A stretch of 64,000 nt of DNA, taken from NCBI GenBank assembly GCA_000727475.1, contig KL647297.1, forward strand, positions 1,459,295 to 1,523,294. Direction: 5' to 3'. The notes under the pieces were generated by a model. The model made no database searches, was not told where the DNA came from, and saw only the letters and a list, made by a program, of their open reading frames with translations. Of the stretch, positions 22,749 through 33,855 are shown one piece after another. The position numbers were made by a program, and so were the translations under genes. Every line of letters starts with the position of its first letter. The stretch's first letter is position 1. Origin of the DNA: Sarcocystis neurona. Lineage: Eukaryota > Apicomplexa > Conoidasida > Eucoccidiorida > Sarcocystidae.

Positions 22749-23030
22749 TAGACTTGACGCGTCCCTTTTTTCTCCTTTGCAGATTCACACGTATTGCACT
22801 GTCATATCGTTGTCAATTTCTCAGGCTGCGCGAAACACGTAGATGAGTAGATGTGACTCAGTTGGCCACGGAATGTCGGGACGGTTCCACTGCCGCTGGC
22901 TAAATGCATTTGACAGGAGTCTCTAGGCAGATACGCAGAGGGAAAAGTAGGCAGAGAGACATCCTATTTGTTGTAAATTGTGTTTTACGTTCTCTCTATC
23001 ACCAACAACACGTTTGTATGTCGCTCAGCG

Positions 23031-24935
23031 ATGCCCCGCGTCTTGTACTTCGTTTTCCTCTGCCAGTTTTTCGCCGCTGTTTCCCTGCCCGTCCAAGCAA
23101 AGCTGCAGGGATGCACAGATCTTTGTTTGCTTTCAAGTTAATTGTGCTTGCACCGGTTCAGAGAGGGTTGCATTCTGGTGGTCGCGCGTCGAGGCACCGT
23201 TGACGACTGGCATGAATTCGGAAGCGTGCTGTCGCGTATGAACTGAGTTCATCCCTCGATTTGTGATTTTGCTCAGAGATAACATACAACGAAATTCCTT
23301 GCAAAGTCCTACAGCTCAAAGGTCCCCTGCCTCCGTCGCAGTCTGTGAAACTTACTGGCTCTGGCTGGTCGACCGGCCGTCTCGAGTTCTTGATCTCACA
23401 GCAAGGTGCAGGTGAAGTGGACCAGGCAGGTGATGCCGCAGTTGGAACACCGCTGTACTCCCTTAGTGTTGATACCCCTGCAGAAAGCGGAGAAGAAAAC
23501 AATCCAGATGCGGGGAAGATTTTGTTAACGGAGTACCCCTCCTCGCCCACAGAAGACGTTACTACCAAAGACATTTCGTTGCCGGTGCACTCCGCGGAAT
23601 ATGGCTTCATGTTCGTTTGCGGCACAGATACAGGTGGCCAACGGCTCAAGTGCAAAGTCAGCGGTTACGATAATAAGTAAGGATACACGGAGTGTAGTCA
23701 ACACGTCACATGCGTGTGGCAGCCACAAACGAATGCGGATCGTTTTCGTATTGCTTACATTCAGCACATTTAAGCACACAGAACTTCCGGTAGATAGTTC
23801 CTCCTGCATGCTAGACGCAAATTTATGAGAAAAAACAACATTCGTGGAAGCAAACATTGTCTTTATCGGTCGTTGAACACGATGTACACTGACAGCGCAG
23901 CGTAGAAGAAGCGACGTCGTGCCCGAAAGGCAGAAGAGCAAAGAAAATTGATGCTCTAGAAGCCTATTCAGACAGAGGGAGATTTCACGAGTGAAAATGG
24001 CATCATCACTTGCACAGTTAGGCATAATCCAGATAATCCGAGAAGCAGACCTCAAACCACAGTGTGAGTCGCCTTTCACAGTGTACGCAGTTGTGGAATA
24101 GCAACTTCTACTGCTGCTCTTTCTTTTACAGTACTGCGCCCCCCACCAGGCGTGCGACAGTAGCATTTACTGTTGCTCTTCCGTGTAGCAAGATAGGAGT
24201 TTCTAGTACTACTGATATCTTTACAGCTAATATTTTTCCCGTACTTAATGCTTATACTGCCCGCATGACAGCTGCCAACACAAATACTGGGACCCGGACT
24301 GCTGCTGTTCCCATAGTAGTACCTACCCCTTCTTTTACCCTTCAAAATTGATCCACGTTGAAAGTACAACAATCATAGAAAGGCTGGGGGAAATTACCAT
24401 ATTACTGGCGTAACACTTAGTGTAGTTGGAATTCTGATGCTGATGTTGAATGAAGAGGGGGTTTCGCTGTTGGAGTTCGTCTGATCATAACTTTTCTGCT
24501 ACGCACGTACACCGGCGATTTTGTCTCTCGTTTTCGCAAAGAGAACAGGCGTGTAGGCTGCTCACGTTTTCGGCATGATTAGTTCCACAGCAGCAGTGAA
24601 CGTAGCAGCATGATTCTTTGTTTGTTTCTGTCTTCAGACAAGAGGACTCTACAGGCAAATGGCAGTCCACTGAAATAGAACTGCCACTTCATTCGGGAAC
24701 AGAGGATTTGAGATTTAGCGTCTTAGGACATCAGGTGGAATCACCAAAACTGTATGCAACGTCTGGACTGCAAGTTTCAACGGAAGGTCCCTCATTGGGT
24801 TGTTACACTGAAGCTCCTTCCGCAGATCACACTGAAGCTCCTTCCGCAGATGAAATGGAAACTCCAGAAGCTGGAGAAGAACAAGAAGGCTCCGTTGGTG
24901 GTTATTCAGCATCTGCTGCCGAACAAGAAGCGTAA
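23031..24935 (+). CDS. Secreted two-module protein, three exons, 267 aa
   Basis: Exons are 23,031-23,136, 23,277-23,676 and 24,638-24,935. Phases agree (1 then 2) and the length is 268 codons with TAA. Residues 1-23 form a clear signal peptide (h-region VLYFVFLCQFFAAVSLPV, cleavage after VQA). Splice sites are CAA|GTTAAT (non-ideal donor), TTTTGCTCAG, AATAA|GTAAGG and TTTCTGTCTTCAG. Residues 134-148 (DISLPVHSAEYGFMF) repeat across the intron at 181-195 (EIELPLHSGTEDLRF), which independently supports joining exons 2 and 3. Cysteines of the mature part are 28, 32, 44, 150, 161 and 224, a six-cysteine set. The tail is acidic and holds TEAPSADH/TEAPSADE. No membrane anchor is seen, unless GCGTAAAG near the stop acts as a donor to a further exon. 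It is probably a secreted or surface antigen-like protein. Similarity to the SRS/6-Cys fold is only a pattern-level guess. Confidence 0.65.
24070..24350. repeat. Decayed ACT/GCT trinucleotide tract inside an intron
   Basis: Within the second intron of the gene at 23,031-24,935, triplets of ACT/GCT/GTA type recur with heavy substitution (ACTACTGATATC, GCTGCTGTTCCC, ATAGTAGTACCT). They look like an old triplet expansion worn down by mutation. The region is open on both strands (95 codons plus, 98 minus), which is a by-product of its triplet origin. Confidence 0.5.
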
Positions 24936-25464
24936 AGTGGGCTTCTCAAGTAGCATCTCGTAAGCGAAACGAGAGAAGCAAAGTGATGCGGATGCCCTTA
25001 AAAGTGACGAAGGGTTCCACCTCGTCACTGCCAGCGTGTACTGAGGGGCCACATTTGTGTATGCGCCTCGTCAGGTGTCGAACAGGAACACAAACGCATT
25101 GTCCTGATATAGAGCGGACCGATTCTGTTTTGATGTCAATGGGAGACGTCACTTCATCGGAAGCGGGGCTCTCCTTGTCCGACCACATCTTTCTGTGTTC
25201 CTCTGAAATATGGAAGGAAACGACAAAAAGATTGTTACTTCAGCAGCGCCTGCCTTCTTCTATGTCACGTACACACACGTATGCGTGTGCTTCGGGGAGG
25301 TTATGTGCCACAACAGGGTGTGTCTTCCCACGTCCCGAGCCTAGAGTGCTAGTGTCGTGACGTGCGGAACGCGCACAAGCTTTTGCGTAGTGGCACCTCG
25401 AAAGTGCTGTATTCTCGCATTCCACGACGACCTGCACGGTTGGTCGACTACTATATCGAAGCAG

Positions 25465-25660
25465 AGTGGAGCTCCATTTTTGTTTATCTGTGGCCGTGAG
25501 AGCCGCTGGAGATTCTGAAGAACTTGAGGCTAGTAAGCTGGCACAGTTTCAGCAAGTTGAAGGCAAAATGTTCAACGGCGGGGAGAGACCTCTGACGCGA
25601 GATTTTTACTCGTACATCGTCGCTTCTCCCTGTAGAGGTCCCCTCCCAGTACCGATGTAA
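25465..25660 (+). CDS. Orphan exon candidate (possible 3' exon of the preceding gene)
   Basis: A plus frame follows a possible acceptor (TATCGAAGCAG, or GGCCGTGAG at 25,500) and ends at TAA 25,658. It reads AGDSEELEASKLAQFQQVEG then MFNGGERPLTRDFYSYI, which is balanced and protein-like. If the preceding gene spliced at GC|GTAAAG (24,932) instead of stopping, this exon would enter in the correct phase (2). That is a consistency, not proof. A related-looking FNGG word occurs in the exon near 27,380. Confidence 0.3.
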
Positions 25661-25935
25661 TGAATAGTGAAGATGCCTTACGCTGTTACTTCGTTACGAG
25701 CACAACGCTTTTGAAGGATGTTTGCCCGCGCCAGACTTTGTTTGTGCAAAGGTCCGTGCACTTTTGAGGGAGATCGTGAAATTGGTTGTGTATAGACAGT
25801 TTCTGAAAGTCACAACCGCGTATTTTTGCGTGAGCGGATTCATATTGTTCAAGGTTGACGGGCTGAAATCTGCCTTTTGTCGTTGTCGCTGAAAGGGAGC
25901 GCGTCTTAATACTGTTACACTCTGTAAAAATAGAT

Positions 25936-26208
25936 TTACGTGTGCGCAGTGCCTTTGTACCACAGTATATTGTTAATTGTCAGACACACAATTTCACCGT
26001 CTCCCAGTTTTAGTCTGTCACTACACCAGGCGCTTGTACAACCACATACGGCAACAGGACGGACGTCCGCCGCGCTCGCCACGTTGGGAAGAGTTCTACA
26101 CGATTTCATGCAAATTCGCGGGATACAGTAGGCTCCGCACCTCACCCTACTAAAATCTGTCTGCAAGTCTGCGTACACCTGTGTGTTTGGGAGAGTTAGT
26201 GCCCCCAC
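25936..26208 (-). CDS. Cysteine-rich minus-strand open frame, hypothetical
   Basis: A 90-codon minus frame has eight cysteines and segments such as LKLGDGEIVCLTINNILWY and MKSCRTLPNVAS. A shorter plus frame (25,940-26,131) overlaps it. The cysteine spacing and lack of low complexity make the minus reading somewhat more protein-like. No start or splice evidence was seen. Confidence 0.25.
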   Translation of the reverse strand: MGALTLPNTQVYADLQTDFSRVRCGAYCIPRICMKSCRTLPNVASAADVRPVAVCGCTSAWCSDRLKLGDGEIVCLTINNILWYKGTAHT

Positions 26209-26394
26209 ACTTTGAGTGGTGGCTCGCTAGTCGTGAATAACTTGCGTACGTTATGCCGATGTGACGCGTAGCCATTAATTAAGAAGGAAACTTAGGCTAT
26301 ATATGGCGAATACATTTAAGTTGCCTCGATTACGCCAGGGTGGTTCCCTAGCCCACGCAAGAAGGGCAAGCAATACCGTTGAAGCGCATACTGT

Positions 26395-26518
26395 ATGAAG
26401 AGCTGCTTCAACAGCGAAGGCACGTTCAGGTGTCTCCACGAGTCTCTTAATGTGTCCGACTTGCCACGTTGGCAGCAGCTGCTGAGTTTTCTCTCACATG
26501 CTCCTCCTCTCTACGCAC
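26395..26518 (+). CDS. Exon candidate ending at a strong donor
   Basis: The frame begins MKSCFNSEGTFRCLHESLNV and continues DLPRWQQLLSFLSHAPPLYA up to CTACGCAC|GTAAGC. The GTAAGC donor is good and leaves phase 1. Beyond it the frame runs into TATATATT repeat. ATG 26,395 may be a start or an internal Met. The partner exon was not found. Confidence 0.35.
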
Positions 26519-27296
26519 GTAAGCACAAGGGCGTGTGTGTACGTCCACGTATGTATGCAGCTGTATCCTACATATATATTGATGTAGAAAACGCTGGTGA
26601 TTACCTTTCACGGGTATTCCTTTCTTCGATAGCATCCACTGGTAAGCGACGACAGTTCCAACAAAGTGAGATTTTCCAGTAGTACAGCCTAGCGAAATAT
26701 CTGCGTGCAAAGCGCTCTACGCGGCCCTGGAGCTCATTCCGTACGAGAATACCTGATGATGCAACTCTGCATCCTGGTGGGTCCGAATACATGTATATAT
26801 ATTTATACAGAGTCGTACGCACTAAATGAGTGCTTGTGTAATTTGCGGTTGATTGATTCCCATTTGCAAGCATACGGTCTGTGATGACCAGGTACACGGG
26901 TTTTACGAAATCTACGTTACGCGCTCTAAATCAAAGTTATGCGTAGAATCACGCGCATCCAACATCCGCGCGCGAATGCAGATTGAACTCTCCTTATAGC
27001 CGCACGTATGTGCTTTTTGCCGCGCCCGCCTTCACACAAGTGAAGGGCAGCTGAAGAAGTGCAACGCTGCAGTACGCAGTTGATCTGTGCTCCCCTAGTG
27101 AACGATGCTTAAGTGTGTATAGATTTCACAAAACAAAGCGACACAAGCACACGTGTGCTCTACGATGCGTGTGCACTGTAGAACATACCTAGGCAGGCAT
27201 ATGTGTATCATATATATATACACACGTGGAAGTGTAGGTGGACAACCCCGCCGAATTTATCTTACGAAAACCACACTGTACACTTCAGTAGGCAGG

Positions 27297-27458
27297 TCCG
27301 CGCAGCCAATTCATATTCTGTGAGTGACAGACGTATCTGCCTCTCCACGCTCACACCCCTGCAAGCAGCACATATGGAATTCAACGGCGGCGTTGCTCAG
27401 CTGTTTTTTAAAGACTTAATTCGCATGAATATTTCCAGTCTGACGGTATCCGGAGATC
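27297..27458 (+). CDS. Exon candidate in the repeat-poor block
   Basis: The open frame reads SVSDRRICLSTLTPLQAAHM, then EFNGGVAQLFFKDLIRMNIS and SLTVSGD, up to a GTACGTAG donor at 27,459 that leaves phase 1. A GTCCGCGCAG acceptor lies at 27,305. The alternating hydrophobic pattern fits beta strands. The frame directly after (27,466-27,912) is hydrophobic (VLTASPAIICAIAITVTTT) but decays into AC-rich repeat. Gene unknown. Confidence 0.35.
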
Positions 27459-27919
27459 GTACGTAGTGAGAGCTTTTGAGTGGTGCCACGGACGAAACGC
27501 CCCTGTCTTTCTTTGTGAGGTTCTAACTGCAAGTCCGGCCATCATATGCGCTATCGCCATAACCGTCACTACCACACGCACATTCGTTTATTTAGCTATC
27601 GAGAGAAGCAAAGACCTCATTCCGCCTATAACATACGGTTACTGTGCAAAGCCCCTTTCTGCGTCGATACGCGCACTTGTTCGCAAACATGCGCTGGATA
27701 CACCAGCATTCATACAACGGCTCCACAGAAATACTTACCTAAGTGCTACTCCCCAGACGCACGCATGCAGAGATATTTATTTATATGGACGCGCGTGCAC
27801 ATATGTACCGATGCATGTGCTGCACGTATGTAGACACGTACGGATAAATGCCGCCCTATACTTAAGCATGTGCAAACACCTTCACGCATGTGCGTTCAGG
27901 TGTCTCATGTAGAGACGCA

Positions 27920-28300
27920 CACACACCCATTCACCCACACTCTACACAGAGATACATACCCACGTATACGTACACCTACTTACATCCACGTTGACGCCAG
28001 ACGCGCGCAGAGAGACTCGTAGCCAGACGCGCGCACATCAATTATACGTTTGCCCATATACGCAGACATACGTCCATGCGTATACACACTCCCGTGCAGA
28101 GAGACTGGTACCCACACGCACGCACATCAATTACATACTTTTGTCCATATACACAGACATAGGTACATGGGTACACACACTCCTGTACACACACACACAC
28201 ACACACACCACAGACCCATACGAGACCGATACGCGGTTGCTTACGCAGCCCTTTCTCTACAGATACCTATGCAGATATACGTATATAAAATTATATCTGC
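27920..28300. repeat. AC-rich region with an 88-bp two-copy tandem repeat
   Basis: A unit starting GCAGAGAGACT(C/G)GTA and containing GCACATCAATTA, then CCATATAC(G/A)CAGACATA, begins at 28,007 and 28,095. A weaker copy may precede it. It is followed by (AC)n at 28,188-28,208. The copies are about 80% alike by eye. Confidence 0.75.
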
Positions 28301-28319
28301 ATTTCACAGCTAGATAGGG

Positions 28320-29045
28320 AGGCAAGCCCTTTAATACGTTTCTGTGGTGTGTTTATTGAAAGCAACCACGATGATACGTATGTAAGCAGACATTTCATTT
28401 CTAGTTCGGTAGAATTCACTAGCGCCTAAGCCGCTTGTAGCCCTACATCTACTTTTACGTATATACATACACAAGTGTACGTATGCCTAGTGTACGTGTT
28501 GTGTAACTGTGTGTACTTTACGTGTGTCGGGCACCTTGTAGTCACGAGTACACTCTTTTTTCCCAGAAACGATAGGTTAGTGCCGACTCGAGAACTCCCT
28601 TCAAGAATCTAAGTGATGAAGTGAATTCCAGTCACGAAACACTACAACTGATATATATACACACGTGTACTGTGAGTATGCAAACGTATGTGCTCTGTCT
28701 CTGTCACGAAACAGCACAATATACGTATATATATATATATATACATACATACGTGTATGTATATATACACGTGTACCTCTATATGCGTAGAAAGGCACGT
28801 GCATACACGCGTACAGGCGCATAAGGCAAAGTAAGCAACATGTATACAAGTGCGTCTGCACGTGTACCTACATACTATGTGTATGCTTTACCAGCGCACG
28901 TGGCACGAGCGCGTACGCCCTAATTGCTTCGAATTCACTACCACCACGCATTTGCTTCTACAAAGTTCTGCGCCCTTTTGTTTGTCTCTCGGTATCACTG
29001 TCTCCGCACAGCCGTTAAATACGAATATGACTACCGATACCCGTC
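28320..29045. other. Mixed and TA-rich sequence, no gene called
   Basis: It includes (TA)n at 28,725-28,745 and TACGTG-rich stretches. 28,900-29,040 is balanced but only carries frames under 70 codons. Nothing is supported. Confidence 0.35.
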
Positions 29046-29049
29046 CATA

Positions 29050-30880
29050 ACCTGCTTAGATGTTTCCTTCTCTAGTACAGCACTAATCGTACCAGCAGCA
29101 GAACAGTAGCAGCAGCTGTAGCTGCAGAAATATACTAACCGGATGAGCAACGGGCTATTGCAACCGTGTCCATAGCCGGAGTAACATAAGTAACAGTGGG
29201 GACAGCAGCAGTGCCACCGGCACAACGCCGTAAACAGTATTAGCGGTGCCAACACCGATGAAGCACAGGTATCGATTCAGCGGAAAATGTTCTGAGAAAG
29301 CGTTCCTGCACACGTGTATGCGTGCAGCTGCAGGTCTTCACGTGAGGGGTCAGCGTGATAGGTGTAGCTGAGACTCCTTCACGATTGCTGCCTCCGCCCT
29401 TCTACATAGGCTTCGGCACGACAGCAGTATCTGCACTAGCACCAGCGTGGAAGTGGCGGTAGCGCCAAAACCAGCATAGTGCAACAATAGCAACAATACG
29501 TGCAGAGCATATTAACAGCGCCAGCAACCCTAACTGCCGCACTCGCAGGAGGAGCACAAACAGCACCACCCTTGGGGGAACCAGCCGCAGGGCGCCCAGG
29601 CAAGACTTCGCACTGGCAATCTGTAGGTAGTAGAGGGAAACGACGCGGAAAGCTGGGAGCCGGAGGTGCAGAAGCGCCACAACCAGGGGGGCAGAAGCTC
29701 GCAACTCTCTCTGTCAAGCAGTCAGCAGGTGAACCAGCACGCCAGCACCGGCGTTACAGACGCAGAAATATCGTCAACACACGAATACAGGAAGTGCCAC
29801 AACAGTTTCACCAGAAGCAACTTCAGCGGAAGCACCACGTGGCATAGTTTCGCCAAGAGCATCACACAAACGAGGCCGCCGCACCAGCAGCACCATCCGT
29901 TAGAAGCGGATGTGGTGGCGTACTGATTAGTAAGCAACACTCCAGGAATGCCACATTTTGAAGATATCGTTCCCTGAAGACGGGCAAGAGCATCATCAGG
30001 CGACGGGCAGCAACGGGGCAGCACCAGCCGCGGCACAGGGCAGGCGGCACCGGCCCAGCTGGCAGCAAGAAGTGTCTACCAGCTACCAAAAACAGCAACT
30101 ACCAGAGAACCGCTCCAGCAGGGGCGCGGAACGGTCGGAAAGCGTAGCAGCGGGTGGAGAATAAGGAACGAGACGGGAAGGCGAAGTGCAGCAACGATGG
30201 CGGAGGGACAACGAGAAAGTCGAAGTACCAACACCACGGCCGCAGCCAGTTGACTGCGGCAGGGTTCACAACCACCACGGTAGCACGAGCACAGACGGGA
30301 ACGCGCGTGCGCCGCGGATGCAAAGATGAACAACGCATGACTGCGTACGCGCTGCCGCCTGTACAGGAGGGTAGCAGCGAGACTGCGTTGTTCTCTCAGT
30401 GGGTTGCTGCTTGCCAGCCTGCTGCAGCAGCAGCAGTGCCAACATCGGCATCGGTAGTAGTCGCGCAGCGTGATGGTGATAGCTGCAGCGGCAGGACCAC
30501 CTCGTTGCTACACAGCAGACTGTGAACAGCAACAACACAACCACGGCAAAACAGGCGCGTGCTGCTCCACACAAGCGGAAGCAGCACCAGTACTCGGAGA
30601 AAGGCTTGTCGTACGCAGCAGCAGCAACAACTGCAGCAGGCCTAACACCAGCCGCCAGCGCAGCAGAAGGAGTAGCAGGAGAAACCGAAGGCAGCAGCAA
30701 CAGCAGCTCAGGGCGTATTAGCGAGCAGTGGCCGTGATAGCGGCTGCAGCAACAGAGTACCTGCGCATTAGCCGCGGGAGGGCTGGAACTGGAGCGACAG
30801 CTCCAGTACAGGAGGAGCTTGACCACCACCTGCAACACGGCGTCCGGTATAATAAAAGAGAAGAGGCGTATATATGTAAG
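29050..30880 (+). repeat. Decayed CAG/CCA/GCA triplet tract, possibly coding in part
   Basis: GCA, CAG, CCA and ACA triplets dominate the plus strand but are interrupted by many substitutions. A 115-codon plus frame (29,500-29,847) is Ala/Gly/Pro/Gln-rich (ILTAPATLTAALAGGAQTAP, later a basic RRYRRRN). Other plus frames (30,154-30,525; 30,470-30,721) and a 213-codon minus frame (30,266-30,907, Leu/Cys/Ala) also exist. No frame holds throughout, so I treat it as repeat with at most fragments of coding sequence. Confidence 0.4.
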
Positions 30881-31433
30881 CAGGTGCGCGCACTGTTTTC
30901 TGTCCACACCGGGGTATTATTCGATTCCTTTCACCGAACTTCCTTTTTTTACGCCTTAGCGACATCTCTTTGTTCCGCGTCCCCCCGAATTTTCCGCACC
31001 GGGGCAGCAACTGCCGGTCTTCCGTCCCTAAGAAGCACGCCAGAATTCTAGGGAAAACGACATTCGGTTTCCCGCTGCTGCTGTCGTTGCTGCCCGCGTT
31101 GGGTCTCTTACCCTGCTTCCTTTCCCCCAGCTTTCTCTGAAGCAGCGCCGCTGCTGCGGAAGAAGACGAAATTCTAACAGCCACGCCGTGTGCAGCAGCA
31201 GCCACGACACGTACCACTTCTTTCTCTCCCGTGCCGTTGCTCTCCCCCCCGTGCTGGATATTCCGTCGCCGTTGCCCATGCGGCTGCGGTGCTCTTGACG
31301 TCGTTGGTCCGCCATCGCACAAGCGGCAGAAGTCCATTGTGTGCGTGTAGCAGCAGGGCGACGCGTTCATTATATAATGTAAAAGCAGTTCCAGCAGACT
31401 GGGAGAGAGCGGCGGCCACCGAACTCCCTCCAT
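30768..31433 (-). CDS. Hypothetical basic protein, minus strand (221 codons)
   Basis: The minus frame starts at ATG 31,433. After a short Ala/Ser run it becomes well mixed: ERKQGKRPNAGSNDSSSG, VVFPRILACFLGTEDRQL and NKEMSLRRKKRKFGERN. The basic cluster suggests nuclear or nucleic-acid association (inference). A second minus frame (31,174-31,719, ATG at 31,719, 181 codons) overlaps its 5' part in another register and also reads protein-like (EKKLCLDGRGLKTFRCGAAA). The two may be exons of one gene whose junction I could not place. A plus frame of 183 codons (31,190-31,741) competes, so the strand is not certain. Confidence 0.35.
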   Translation of the reverse strand: MEGVRWPPLSPSLLELLLHYIMNASPCCYTHTMDFCRLCDGGPTTSRAPQPHGQRRRNIQHGGESNGTGEKEVVRVVAAAAHGVAVRISSSSAAAALLQRKLGERKQGKRPNAGSNDSSSGKPNVVFPRILACFLGTEDRQLLPRCGKFGGTRNKEMSLRRKKRKFGERNRIIPRCGQKTVRAPAYIYTPLLFYYTGRRVAGGGQAPPVLELSLQFQPSRG

Positions 31434-31959
31434 CGTCTATTTTTGTGAGGGAGCCACCACCCTCCGTCGCCTCCTTCCTCAGACTGTTTTCTCGTGTGTC
31501 TTCCGGTGTCTGCAATCTTGCCACAGGAATCTGCACCGGCAAGTCTACTGCTGCAGCCCCACACCTGAACGTCTTCAAGCCCCGCCCGTCCAAACATAAC
31601 TTCTTTTCGTCCGCTGCTGCCTGTGCTGCTCTTCTCGCTCTGCGTGTTCGCCGCTCCCACTGGTGCTGCCCTCTCGCATCGCTGCTGCGTCTGCACCCTC
31701 TGCTCTCCTTACACCGCATCTCCTGGTGCCGCGGTTGTTAAAATTCATTCAGAGCAACAGAAAGCTGGAACCGGCCTCGTGTGCCCTTGCTGCCGCGCGG
31801 TGGCCGCTCCTCCGTAGGCAACACGCCTTTCCCAGGGACAGCGGCAACAGCCGCCCGGCGCCCAGGGCAGCCGTGGCGGTAGGAGTTCCAGTTCAAGCAG
31901 CCGCATACTTTAACGTGTGGAATGACTAGCCACGACTCTTCGCCACACGAGGGAGATCT

Positions 31960-32620
31960 TCTACGAAGGCGTATGTGTGTGCGTGTGTTTCTGCTGGGCG
32001 CGACGAAGGAACGGCAGCAGCTGCGACGCTGTTTCATTTCTGTATTTGCAGCGGAAACGTCGTTGCGAAGCAGCAGCTGCTGCAGCGGCCGTGCGTGACT
32101 GGCTGTTCGCTGGCGGGGGAGACAGCCGGGAGTTCGTCCCGCGGCAGCTGCACAGCAGCTGTGCTAGTCCGCGGCTGCACCTACGTAGCCAGCGTCTTTC
32201 TGTCCAGGGAACCCACGACGCAGCAGCAGGACTTGGGCTTTAGAGGGCTGGGGAAAGCTGCTGTGTTTGCTGAAGCTGCTCGCCACTGCGCGCCAGCAGC
32301 AGTGCGGCAGGAACAGGCTGCGCTGGTGCCCCTCCCCCAGCAGCAAACGTCGGGGGGGGGGACGACAAGAGAAAAACTGCGCTGCCGCTGTTGCTGAGGA
32401 AAGAACGCGAGCAAAGCCCAGGAGTGGGGTGTCCGGGTTGCGACAGGTCCTGTGCTGCGCGCTGCGCCTCCCATCTGTCGCTGCTGTGAGAAGCAAAGCA
32501 GCAGGAGCAGAAAGCAGACGCTTTAACGCGAGAGAAGCACACAGACGAGAACATTTTTCAGAACGGAGACGTGAGGCGCATGGCGGCCTCTGCCGAATGT
32601 CTACCTGAGGCCATGAAAGG
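31960..32620 (+). other. CAG-rich region with overlapping plus frames, uncertain
   Basis: Plus frames at 31,975-32,397 (140 codons, Ala/Gln/Gly) and 32,267-32,608 (113 codons, ending in Arg-rich FNAREAHRREHFSERRREAH) overlap. A minus frame (32,164-32,496) overlaps both. The second plus frame's C-terminal part is the most protein-like. There is no reliable start, and a run of eight or more G at 32,351 may also cause frame errors. Confidence 0.3.
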
Positions 32621-32659
32621 TTCGCTGAGAGGTTAGCCGCAGCCTTTTTTTCGCATATT

Positions 32660-33540
32660 GTTGGCAGACTGTGTATGTATGGGTAGATCTGTCTGTATAC
32701 CTGTGTACATGGCTGTACACGTATACCTGTGTGAGTACTTATATTACATATATAGTGCGTTATCTGTGAGTCGTGTATATATATATGTACATGTACATAT
32801 ATGTTTCATTACTTGAACACATATGTATAGTGTGTATGTGTGGGTGTCTCTGTCTCTCCATTCATATGTATATATATTTATATGTATATGTGCGAGCACT
32901 CTGGTACATGTATGTATAGATAGTGTTATCATAAGCATGTGCAGTGCTTCTGTGTGACTGTGTGTGTGTGTGTGTGTACACTACGTATGCGTACCGGTTA
33001 TCCATGACTATATGTGTATGTGGATATATATGTATATATATATGTGCGTCTCTGTGTGTGAGTACTCTGATACCTACTACATATAGTGTGTATGCCTACC
33101 TGTCTGTGACAAGGCAGTTGTAATGCTTCCATTCACCGTGTATATGCACATCTGCATATGAGGACGCTGACATATATACATATATGTAGTGTATGTGTGA
33201 ATATCTTTGTCGGTCTGTGTGTATATATATATATATATATATATCTGCGTACGCCTGAGTGCTCAAATACGTAAGTATATTGTGTGTAACATATATATAG
33301 GTTGTGTAGGTAATTATGCCGGTCTGTGTGTGTATGTGTGTATATATACGTACGAGTTCTCTAACACATGTGTGAAGTGTGTACGTGTGGATCTGTCTCT
33401 GTCCGTATATATACGCATATATGCAGGAATACTGTAATATATATATAGAGAGAGAGAAAAAGAAAGTACGTGGCAGAACAGTTGTGGTGTGCGTCATCAC
33501 ACAACGCAGGGAGCGTACAGGTCGCCAGCACACGTAAATA
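32660..33540. repeat. TA/TG repeat region with a degenerate ~100-130 bp unit
   Basis: Motifs of TGTGTGAGTAC(T)CT, ATAGTGTGTATG, TCTGTCTCT and (TA)n recur near 32,730, 32,830, 32,890, 33,055, 33,190 and 33,370. A purine stretch GAGAGAGAAAAAGAAAGTACGTGGCAGA at 33,449-33,475 resembles the lead-in of the satellite core at 6,590-7,900. No gene is called. Confidence 0.55.
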
Positions 33541-33855
33541 GGAATGTGACCTGAGCCAGTCTTGCCAATACAATTCTGCCACCGCGCGTCTATGTGAGCG
33601 GCTCTTGTACGTGCGGGGTCGCTCTGTTTCGCTCAGGACGTGGGGCAGTCTGTCTGTGTATGTGAATTTACAAATTTATGGCTTCAGTTTCTGGCCCGGC
33701 GACATACACGTGGTGGCCGTGGGATCAAAGACGTGCTGGCGAGCCGCGCGCGCATGCACTGCCTGTCTGGGTGAAGTGTCGGGTTTCCTCTTGTGGTGGT
33801 CTACTATTAGCTGCGCCGGGGGGGGGAAGCCCAGTGTGTGTGCACGTGTATCTGC

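Noticed and set aside
23525..24166. 213-codon minus frame (and 165-codon minus frame 23,158-23,655)
   Set aside because: Both are antisense to the spliced plus gene. The plus model has a signal peptide, three consistent splice junctions and an internal module repeat. The minus frames have no comparable support, though their length is noted.
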